From an uncultured Flavobacteriales bacterium (GTDB taxonomy: Bacteria; Bacteroidota; Bacteroidia; Flavobacteriales_D; Crocinitomicaceae): 37,677 bases of DNA. The stretch spans positions 1-37,677 of the forward strand of contig CAJXCU010000022.1 in assembly GCA_913051935.1 (NCBI GenBank). Direction: 5' to 3'. The position numbers and the translations under genes are program-made. The notes under the pieces were generated by a model that was not told the origin of the DNA, ran no database searches, and saw nothing but the letters and a program-made list of their open reading frames with translations. Positions 31,274 through 37,677 of this stretch are shown piece after piece (position 1 is the stretch's first letter; the number at the start of each line of letters is the position of its first letter).

Positions 31274-31939
31274 CTAAATTTCAAAACAACAATACTTTAT
31301 TACAGACCCTTTGCCTGTAAAAAGCTCTTCGTAGTGGGTTTTGATTTTAAAAATTTCTTTTTCTTCATTTGAAATTTGATCTTGAAATGAACCATAAAGG
31401 TCCCAGGTTAGCGCATGACATCCGTAATCTTCATTTTTGATCTGTTCTTCAGTATATTCGAACAATACATCGCTGTCTGTTTTAACATGAATTAAACCAT
31501 TTTTCTTTAGGAATTTCCGATACCTACCAATGAAAAGAGGAGATGTGAGTCTTTTTCTGGGTTTTTTAGGTTGTGGATCTGAAAAGGTCAACCAAATTTC
31601 GTCAATCTCGTCCTTATCGAAGAAGTTTTCTATGAAGTCAATTCTGGTCCGCAAAAATTGCACATTATGCATATTCTTTTCTAGTGCCTCCTTAGCGCCG
31701 ATATACATTCTATTGCCCTTTATATCTACACCCAAAAAGTTCTTTTCAGGAAACATTTTACCCAGTCCAACGGCATATTCTCCTTTGCCACAGCCAAGCT
31801 CTAAAACAATGGGATTGTCGTTTTTGAAAATTTCTTTTTTCCATTTTCCTTTTTGCGGAAAAGTTTCTGAAAATGGGGCCTCTATTACATTTGGAAACCT
31901 TTTTATCTCCGAAAACCGCCACAATTTATCTTTACCCAT
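31274..31939 (-). CDS. trmB: tRNA (guanine-N7)-methyltransferase
   Basis: A 221-residue SAM-dependent methyltransferase forming m7G46 in tRNA. The SAM motif VLELGCGKGEYAVGLG is near residues 44-59, followed by FLGVDIKGNRMYIGAKEA. The TrmB signature FSDPQPKKPRKRLTSP (about 120-135) is complete, as is the C-terminal GLIHVKTDSDVLFEYT. It is cytoplasmic. The start ATG at 31939 is 2 bases from the stop of the upstream lipoprotein gene on the same strand, so translation is probably coupled. Length fits the family. Confidence 0.95.
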   Translation of the reverse strand: MGKDKLWRFSEIKRFPNVIEAPFSETFPQKGKWKKEIFKNDNPIVLELGCGKGEYAVGLGKMFPEKNFLGVDIKGNRMYIGAKEALEKNMHNVQFLRTRIDFIENFFDKDEIDEIWLTFSDPQPKKPRKRLTSPLFIGRYRKFLKKNGLIHVKTDSDVLFEYTEEQIKNEDYGCHALTWDLYGSFQDQISNEEKEIFKIKTHYEELFTGKGSVIKYCCFEI

Positions 31940-31941
31940 AT

Positions 31942-33426
31942 TTACTGAAATATAGAACCTAGAATGAGACTTGGAATTAGGTTGGCGAGCTGAGTTATTG
32001 CATTAGTTTGCCCGTCTTTCATTGTTAAAATAAGCTCTCCTCCCTCAAGGTCAGCATTTAAGGTAACATGTTTCAATAGCTCGACGATTCGCTTACTTAC
32101 TTTGTCATTCCATAATAGCTCTTTGTAAGGATGTCTTTCAATATCCAAAAACGCAGATATTGGCTTTTCTCCCAAATCTTTAAACTCCGGTTTTAATTTT
32201 AATGTATTCGTCTCATTCTGCTCTCCGTTTGTTTTGGAAGTGTAAAGTTCCATTTTCGTATCATCTATTTCTAGTGAATGAAAAAAACCGCTCATTGGTT
32301 GAAATTCGTTTTTGAGGATTTCTGCAAAACCTGAACCAATACCTAAATAGGCACTATATTCCGTGTGAGTTCCATCATTTGAGTATTGTCCAAAGGCTAC
32401 GTTTCCATTGATATAATTTTGAATTCCGTCTTTTTGGATGAAAGCTTCGATTATTGATAACTCTTTAGGTACTAAGTTTTTTAAACTAGGGTCTAGGTCT
32501 GAATCCTGTATTGTATTTGAAATACTCTTTGGAAGGTACTGTCGCTTTAGTTTTTCTAGCCCTTGCATGTCAAGCGCCATGGTAAGTGCAGCAATAGGAG
32601 AACCTGCACCGAGTTTATTCACCATTTGCTTGCTATTTTTAGCAAATAAATTAGATTCCGTCAACTCCTTTGATAAGTAGTTTTTATTGGTCATGATGAC
32701 TTTACCATTTTTAAAGCTTAGCTGCATGGTAATTGTACCTGTCATGCTTTTATTGGTCTTCAAATCTCCAGTTTTTGATACAGGTGAAACATATTTTTGT
32801 ATAGGTTCAATATTCAAAGCAAATATGATGTCTTCCTTAGCCGTGATGATTTCCGTGATACCTTTATTGGTTTTATTACTCTGTAAAGCATCTATTGTAT
32901 TTTGAATGCTAATCTTTGCCTCATCATTTGTGATGTTTTCCGATATCAGAAGGATCATTTCACTTTCTGTTAGACCCATTTTGATTTCGTTTTCAAGGAT
33001 GAATTTTACGTTATTTTCGTTAATGACTTCTCCGATTTGGAAATCTTTTTTTATCGTTTCGATTGCGAGATCTGTATTTTTTATTTTACAAAGCACGACC
33101 AACTCCGGGTCGGTTAAATCACCTGTGGTATCGGATTTTACTGCATAGTAAATTGGTAATTCAGTACGAATGACTTTCGAATAGTCTTCAATCATATCCA
33201 AAGGAACTAGACCTGACTCAGATAATTCTGAATCATAAATGGATTTTGTAAGTAGTTGATTTATGTCAATAACCCCAAACGAAAGGAGATTCGTTTCACT
33301 TGACAAAAAAGCGGTTGCTCCCTTCTGCCAATTTTCTTTCAAATCAGTTTTAGAAGCATTTTTCTCTTCCGCTGAGCATGCTAAAAGTAAACAGACTGTA
33401 CCTAAAATAGAGATATAAATGCGCAT
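31942..33426 (-). CDS. DUF4836-like lipoprotein
   Basis: A 494-residue lipoprotein with signal MRIYISILGTVCLLLAC (lipid cysteine 17). The body, with a lysine/asparagine/serine-rich surface and repeated beta-alpha pattern, includes YYAVKSDTTGDLTDPELVVLCKI, ALNIEPIQKYVSP and AFLDIERHPYKELLW. The layout (a short SF-type self-reference block, then two similar halves ending in ELILTMKDGQTNAITQLANL) resembles the DUF4836 group of large Bacteroidota lipoproteins, but my recognition is by gestalt, not a firm motif. No enzyme motif is seen. It probably sits in the outer membrane. The trmB gene follows 2 bases downstream. Confidence 0.6.
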   Translation of the reverse strand: MRIYISILGTVCLLLACSAEEKNASKTDLKENWQKGATAFLSSETNLLSFGVIDINQLLTKSIYDSELSESGLVPLDMIEDYSKVIRTELPIYYAVKSDTTGDLTDPELVVLCKIKNTDLAIETIKKDFQIGEVINENNVKFILENEIKMGLTESEMILLISENITNDEAKISIQNTIDALQSNKTNKGITEIITAKEDIIFALNIEPIQKYVSPVSKTGDLKTNKSMTGTITMQLSFKNGKVIMTNKNYLSKELTESNLFAKNSKQMVNKLGAGSPIAALTMALDMQGLEKLKRQYLPKSISNTIQDSDLDPSLKNLVPKELSIIEAFIQKDGIQNYINGNVAFGQYSNDGTHTEYSAYLGIGSGFAEILKNEFQPMSGFFHSLEIDDTKMELYTSKTNGEQNETNTLKLKPEFKDLGEKPISAFLDIERHPYKELLWNDKVSKRIVELLKHVTLNADLEGGELILTMKDGQTNAITQLANLIPSLILGSIFQ

Positions 33427-33483
33427 AAAATGTGCGTTTAAAAAGTTCCTTAAAATTAATAAGAATATATCAATTCACTTGAC

Positions 33484-33491
33484 TAAATTTG
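33484..33491 (+). promoter_or_regulatory. -7 promoter box (TAAATTTG) for the conserved unknown gene
   Basis: TAAATTTG matches TAnnTTTG exactly and ends only 3 bases before the ATG at 33495, leaving no room for a ribosome-binding site. The TTG at 33489 lies inside the box and is therefore not the start codon. No -33 TTG at ideal distance. Confidence 0.5.
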
Positions 33492-33494
33492 AGC

Positions 33495-34070
33495 ATGCAC
33501 TTTATTGAGCCACACTACAACTGGAGAGGTTATTACATTGCCTCAGAGGATCCTTCTTCGCCATTTTATGAAAGGGTTTATAGTGAGTTTGAGTATTCTA
33601 ATCGTATCTATAATTTTCTGATACACCCGCAATGGGATTTCTTTGGTTCACCAACGCTTTTTGTTAAAGTGCTCTTCGTAGATTATGATCTAGGCCATGC
33701 AGTCCTTGAGCTCATAGGTGAGTGGAATGACGCCATTGAAAATGATATTATGTTGCTAAAAAGAGACGTAGTAGAACCAATTATGAAAACGGGTATAGAT
33801 AAGTTTATTTTAATTGGTGAAAATGTTTTGAATTTTCATGCCTCTGATGAATGTTATTATGATGAATGGTTTGACGACGTTGAGGATGGTTGGATTGCCA
33901 TGGTAAATTTTCATGAGCATGTGGTTAAGGAATTTATTTCAGCGAACCTCGATCATTATTTTGTGATGGGTGGAGAGCTAGAAGAGCTTGAGTGGCGCAC
34001 CTTTATGCCGTTACAATTTTGTCAAAAAGTCGAATCTTTGGTCAGTAAAAGAATAGGTACCTTAAATTAG
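33495..34070 (+). CDS. Bacteroidota-conserved protein of unknown function
   Basis: A 191-residue, acidic and aromatic-rich cytoplasmic protein: HYNWRGYYIASEDPSSPFYERVYSEF, then YNFLIHPQWDFFGSPTLFVKVLFVDYDLG, IGEWNDAIENDIMLLKRDVV, KFILIGENVLNFHASDECYYDEWFDDVEDGW. I recognise this family as widespread in Bacteroidota genomes without a function or a domain name I can give. No signal peptide, membrane helix or known catalytic motif. The conserved Trp, Asp and Glu residues and the GENVLNFH segment could form an active or binding site. ATG at 33495 is chosen because the -7 promoter box overlaps the TTG at 33489. Convergent with the DUF819 gene (11-base gap). Confidence 0.85.
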   Translation: MHFIEPHYNWRGYYIASEDPSSPFYERVYSEFEYSNRIYNFLIHPQWDFFGSPTLFVKVLFVDYDLGHAVLELIGEWNDAIENDIMLLKRDVVEPIMKTGIDKFILIGENVLNFHASDECYYDEWFDDVEDGWIAMVNFHEHVVKEFISANLDHYFVMGGELEELEWRTFMPLQFCQKVESLVSKRIGTLN

Positions 34071-34081
34071 GTCATTTGAAT

Positions 34082-35698
34082 TTAGACCGAGAGTGCTTGC
34101 ATCATCAGGGTGCATAGAATGGCGCCGAATGTCCCAACAGCATATCCAAGCACCGCAAGTAGCACTCCAACTGGAGCTAATGACGGACTAAAGGCACTGG
34201 CAACAATTGGGGCAGAGGCTGCTCCTCCGACGTTTGCTTGACTTCCCACAGCTACATAAAAGAAAGGGGCTTTAATAATTTTTGCAACAACAAAAAGGAA
34301 TAAGGCGTGAACCATAATCCAAATCAAACCGATTGAGAGCAAGAATTTAAATACACCCCAATTTGCAATTAACTCCATAATATCCATTTTCATACCTATT
34401 GTAGCAACCAGAACATAAAGGAATACACTACCTATTTTTGATGCGCCAACACCTTCAAATTCTCGGTATTTGGTAAATGAGAGACCAACTCCGAACAAAG
34501 TAGAAAGTACCACCAGCCAAAAGAAACCATTGCCAAAAGAAACCATCAATCGTGCTGCTGTCTGATTTTCCATACCGTTGAGGATTTCCGATATCCATGG
34601 TCCAATATAGTCTGCTCCAAAGTGTGCAATACCCACACAGAAAAAAGTGATTCCTAACATATAGATGAGGTCATTAAAGCTTGCAATTTTTGAGACACTC
34701 AATTGGAATTCTTCCATTTTGGTTTTCAGGCTTTCAATTGCAGAGTCGTCGGCCTTAAAAAAGCGATTTAATTTCTTGTTGTATCCAGTTCCAAAAAGTA
34801 GCACGGACATAAATAAATTTGCGACAAATACATCAACAACAATCATTGCAGAAAACATTTGATCACTGGCGCCGTATATTTCTTTCATAGCGGTTTGATT
34901 CGCTCCGCCACCGATCCATGAGCCAGCAACAGTAGATAGTCCCCGCCAAATCTCTCCATCAAGGACCTCTGGGGCAAATAAAGAAACGACGTAAAGTGCA
35001 AGTGGCCCGCCAACTACAATTCCTGCTGTAGCTGCAAAAAACATTATAATCGCCTTAGAGCCTAGTCTTTTGATTGCCGGAATATCTATACTCAAGCACA
35101 ATAATATCAAACTCGCAGGTAATAGATACCTTGAAGCTATAAAGTACAGGTTGGATTCTTCTGAAGAAATGACCCCAAATGAATTTAGTCCCGCCGGAAT
35201 GAAATAACATAGCAAAAGTGCGGGCACGACCTTGTAGAATTTTTTAAAATAACTTCGCTCACTTTTCGCGGTCTTGAAAACGAAAAATAGAACAATCATC
35301 AACAATCCAAAAACCGAGGCATCATTTGAAAGCCAGGGTCTTGCGGCTTTCACCTTAAATGATTTGCTGATCTCCTCAATATTGCCTGCTGCATTTTTCT
35401 TCCTTAAGGTAATCGTGTGGTCCCCTCTTTGTAAATCTTTCAAGAAAATATTTGTATTTGAAAGAAGCTCCGTATCATTCGCATCAAAATAAACAGCATA
35501 ATCATACATTCCTTCAAAGGTGACTGTCAAATTTGGATCTTCAGAAGCGTAGAATATTCCTTCAAGCTCATTAAATGAAATGGTCCTGTTTTCAGCACCA
35601 TTATTGAGATAGTTTGAGGTTTCAACTTTTGTCTGGCTTTTCAATGAAAAAATGAGACCGCAAATGAATAATCCGATTAAACCGATTGTTTTTTTCAT
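34082..35698 (-). CDS. DUF819 membrane transporter with N-terminal periplasmic Y_Y_Y-like domain
   Basis: A 538-residue protein. A signal peptide (about 1-22) is followed by a periplasmic beta-sandwich (about 40-120) that contains YDYAVYFDANDTELLSNTNI, LKDLQRGDHTITLRKKN and then ISKSFKVKAARPWLS. That is the sequence rhythm of a Y_Y_Y domain leading into a membrane helix, as in hybrid two-component sensors. From about 128 onward there are 11-12 helices of DUF819 (YjcL-like), with the blocks STVAGSWIGGGANQTAMKEIYG and VGSQANVGGAASAPIVASAF. DUF819 proteins usually begin directly with membrane helices and run about 380-400 residues, so the N-terminal domain is an addition. Substrate unknown. Separated from the POT gene upstream by a terminator. 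Confidence 0.85.
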   Translation of the reverse strand: MKKTIGLIGLFICGLIFSLKSQTKVETSNYLNNGAENRTISFNELEGIFYASEDPNLTVTFEGMYDYAVYFDANDTELLSNTNIFLKDLQRGDHTITLRKKNAAGNIEEISKSFKVKAARPWLSNDASVFGLLMIVLFFVFKTAKSERSYFKKFYKVVPALLLCYFIPAGLNSFGVISSEESNLYFIASRYLLPASLILLCLSIDIPAIKRLGSKAIIMFFAATAGIVVGGPLALYVVSLFAPEVLDGEIWRGLSTVAGSWIGGGANQTAMKEIYGASDQMFSAMIVVDVFVANLFMSVLLFGTGYNKKLNRFFKADDSAIESLKTKMEEFQLSVSKIASFNDLIYMLGITFFCVGIAHFGADYIGPWISEILNGMENQTAARLMVSFGNGFFWLVVLSTLFGVGLSFTKYREFEGVGASKIGSVFLYVLVATIGMKMDIMELIANWGVFKFLLSIGLIWIMVHALFLFVVAKIIKAPFFYVAVGSQANVGGAASAPIVASAFSPSLAPVGVLLAVLGYAVGTFGAILCTLMMQALSV

Positions 35699-35730
35699 GT
35701 TTGTATGTTAAGTAATGAAAAGAAAATAAG

Positions 35731-35753
35731 AAAGGCTGCACACGGCAGCCTTT
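35731..35753 (-). terminator. Intrinsic terminator after the POT transporter gene
   Basis: A 9-bp stem (AAAGGCTGC 35731-35739 with GCAGCCTTT 35745-35753) encloses a 5-base loop. On the minus strand it is followed by CTTATTTTCTTTTC, a broken T-run. It ends the peptide-transporter transcript before the DUF819 gene. Confidence 0.7.
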
Positions 35754-35761
35754 ATTTATTT

Positions 35762-37672
35762 TTAGTTGATGCCGTGCATCCATTTTTTAATTGGCTTCCC
35801 AATTAAAAATAAGATCAATCCACAAGCCATTGCAATAAAACCGAGCATTTCAAAAACACTTAATCCTTTGTTCAATGATTCGCTTCTTATAGAATTTATT
35901 ACGGCTGTTCCCGGTGTGTTTTCCGTTAGCTTTTTCAATTCGCTTTGGGAAACCGTATCCGCTTTGATTGTGTTCTCCTCATAAGTTATAAAGCTAACCC
36001 TTGCTGCGCTCAGCATTTTTTCTTTTTTCATTCCCTTATAGTTTTCAGCTTCTTCAAGTGCTTCTTTAACATATACATTTGACTTGGAGTAGGATTTATT
36101 CCCTTTTAGGTTAAGCTCTGATATAAAGGATGAATCTGTCAATACAGACTCAATAGAGCTATCATCAAGTTTATCCGTAAATTTCTTTGTAAGCAGTAAT
36201 GTTTTTACATCTTCATCCATTGTTGAAGTTTTAAATGCCTCGCTCTGTACAATTGTTTTCTCATTGACCGTAGTCAATTTTGCAATATGCTTTCCTCCCT
36301 GGTGTGCAAGTGAAGAAGAAAGCAGCCAGATCCCCATAAGAAATCCGACCATGTGACGTGGAGAAAGCTTAGTTACCAAAGAAAGTCCAACTGGTGAGAG
36401 TGTTAGCTCACCTATGGTATGGAGCAAATAAAGAAGGACCATGAATATCGCCGGAATCATTCCCGCAGTTGCAGAAGCTCCTCCAAGATTGAGTGCAAGA
36501 AATCCAAGGCCTAATAGGACCAAGCCCATGCCAAATTTGTAAGGTGCGGCGGGTTCTTTATTTGCATTGGATAACTTAATCCAAACCCAAGAGAATATTG
36601 GTGCAAAAAGCATAATAAACAAGGGGTTGAAGGATTGGAAAAAAGTTGTTTTGATTTCATAGCCAAACAAGGATCGATCTACATTTCTTGCCGTAAAAAG
36701 ACTCAAAGCAGAACCAGCTAGCTCGAAGAAGGTCCAAAATACTGTTGTGAAGAACAAAAGTACAACCACAACCCAAATTCTTTGTTTTGCTTGGAGCTCC
36801 ATCTTACCTGCCTCATAAAGGAGGTAGCCAATGACCAAGATGGCTAAAACAACCAAAATCACATCAACAATATCGTTATACACAATGAGCGTTGATGCCA
36901 ATATAACCATGATCACCGTCGAAACAGCAGGTAATAATTTGTTGGATAAACCAGGGATTATGGGCTTTTCTAATTCGACATCAGGTCCGTTGCCGACGTC
37001 CTCATAGATTCCTTGTTTTGATCCCCAAATAAATACAAGGTATCCGATAACCATACCTATACCTGCAGTCAAAAATCCGTATTGCCATCCTTCATTTTCT
37101 CCAATTGCACCACATGTCAATGGGGCAAGGAAAGCACCCATATTTATCCCCATGTAGAACAAGGTAAATGCACCATCACGACGTTTATCACCTTCTTCGT
37201 AGAAGCGTCCAATCATACTTGAAATATTTGGCTTGAAGAAACCGTTCCCGACAACCAATACAGCCAATCCTATGTAAAAGGAGATTTCATTTGCATTCCC
37301 ACTTAAAAACAGTGTAAACTGTCCAATAGCCATTAAAATAGCTCCCCAAACAATGGCTTTTCTGAAACCCACTAATTTATCTGCAAAGAATCCTCCAATC
37401 AGAGGTGTTAAATAAACCAGTGCGCCGTATGCTCCATATATTCCATAAGCTTTGGCATCGTCAAAGGCAAAACCACCATCAATGACACTCGCTGTCATGT
37501 ATAAGATGAGAAGCGCTCGCATACCATAGTAGCTGAAACGCTCCCATAGCTCGACCATAAATAGAGCAAATAAAGCTTTCGGATGTATTTTTCTATTTGA
37601 AAAGATCACAAACGCAACCCAAGCTGCAACTCCAGCCCAAGCAATTAACATTAATTGATAATCAGGATTCAT
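35762..37672 (-). CDS. POT/PTR2 family peptide transporter with large cytosolic or periplasmic insertion
   Basis: A 636-residue proton-coupled oligopeptide transporter. The family motif ELWERFSYYGMRALL (41-55, ExxERFxYY) is preceded by an extra N-terminal hydrophobic helix (8-24). POT blocks include GGFFADKLVGFRK, FKPNISSMIGRFYEEGDKRRDGAFTLFYMGINMGA, SFNPLFIMLFAPIFSW and GELTLSPVGLSLV. A hydrophilic segment of about 135 residues (463-600) lies between the penultimate and last helices, where I would expect a loop of a few tens of residues. It is rich in Lys, Ser and Glu, with an alternating helical pattern. The last helix (603-625) then follows. The ATG at 37672 is 5 bases from the window edge. 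No stop is seen upstream, so a slightly longer N-terminus is possible. Confidence 0.9.
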   Translation of the reverse strand: MNPDYQLMLIAWAGVAAWVAFVIFSNRKIHPKALFALFMVELWERFSYYGMRALLILYMTASVIDGGFAFDDAKAYGIYGAYGALVYLTPLIGGFFADKLVGFRKAIVWGAILMAIGQFTLFLSGNANEISFYIGLAVLVVGNGFFKPNISSMIGRFYEEGDKRRDGAFTLFYMGINMGAFLAPLTCGAIGENEGWQYGFLTAGIGMVIGYLVFIWGSKQGIYEDVGNGPDVELEKPIIPGLSNKLLPAVSTVIMVILASTLIVYNDIVDVILVVLAILVIGYLLYEAGKMELQAKQRIWVVVVLLFFTTVFWTFFELAGSALSLFTARNVDRSLFGYEIKTTFFQSFNPLFIMLFAPIFSWVWIKLSNANKEPAAPYKFGMGLVLLGLGFLALNLGGASATAGMIPAIFMVLLYLLHTIGELTLSPVGLSLVTKLSPRHMVGFLMGIWLLSSSLAHQGGKHIAKLTTVNEKTIVQSEAFKTSTMDEDVKTLLLTKKFTDKLDDSSIESVLTDSSFISELNLKGNKSYSKSNVYVKEALEEAENYKGMKKEKMLSAARVSFITYEENTIKADTVSQSELKKLTENTPGTAVINSIRSESLNKGLSVFEMLGFIAMACGLILFLIGKPIKKWMHGIN

Positions 37673-37677
37673 TCTTT

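Noticed and set aside
1-37677. CRISPR arrays, transposases, phage genes or integration sites
   Set aside because: No regularly spaced repeats, no transposase or integrase motifs, and no direct repeat of the tRNA-Met 3' end was noticed nearby. The window looks like stable chromosome.

Overview
The window is AT-rich chromosomal DNA from a member of the Bacteroidota, most likely a Flavobacteriales/Cryomorphaceae-like marine or freshwater bacterium. The evidence is a PorP/SprF porin next to a CHU_C gliding-type C-terminal-domain protein (type IX secretion), Bacteroidota-restricted families (DUF5606, DUF6089, a GreA/B-like protein often labelled 3-oxoacyl-ACP synthase, a DUF4836-like lipoprotein), and promoter elements of the phylum-specific TTG / TAnnTTTG type. 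No phage, insertion sequence, plasmid or CRISPR signature was seen. Coding density is very high, and no gap without a gene exceeds about 300 bases.

Layout. 1-6.2 kb: the 3' end of an unknown gene, a GT90 glycosyltransferase, then uvrA-cmk on the minus strand and an NhaC antiporter on the plus strand. 6.2-11.4 kb: gmhA, a short-chain dehydrogenase, HU, a CrtD-type carotenoid desaturase, a CapA-like phosphatase-fold protein and a GreA/B-like protein. 11.4-14.6 kb: a minus-strand run of DUF2752, a YqaE/Pmp3 lipoprotein, a PorP/SprF-TSP3-OmpA fusion and its small CHU_C partner. 14.7-17.6 kb: a plus-strand candidate metal-uptake operon (Cys/His-rich exported protein, ZnuD-like TonB receptor, Cys-rich lipoprotein) behind a well-formed promoter. 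17.7-21.5 kb: an accessory stretch with a secreted protein, three tandem paralogous lipoproteins and a CIA30-like protein. 21.6-28.7 kb: tRNA-Met(CAT), a PepF-like M3 peptidase, DUF5606, a DEAD-box helicase, TypA/BipA and a DUF6089 barrel. 28.7-31.9 kb: a DUF2256 mini-gene divergent from a TIGR03643/DUF2805 gene, then trpS, plsC, gatC and trmB. 31.9-37.7 kb: a DUF4836-like lipoprotein, a Bacteroidota-conserved unknown protein, a DUF819 transporter with an unusual periplasmic sensor-like domain, and a POT peptide transporter with a large insertion.

Most of the window is housekeeping DNA. The parts most likely to hold something new are four. First, a tandem trio of lipoproteins with a C-terminal membrane helix, in which the two long members carry two copies of a unit that the short member has once. 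Second, a DUF819 transporter fused to a Y_Y_Y-like domain. Third, a two-gene surface module in which the PorP/SprF porin is tethered by an OmpA domain. Fourth, a recurring arrangement in which the -7 promoter box lies only 3-6 bases before the start codon, which predicts leaderless mRNAs. The 47-codon DUF2256 gene is easily missed because of its size and GTG start.
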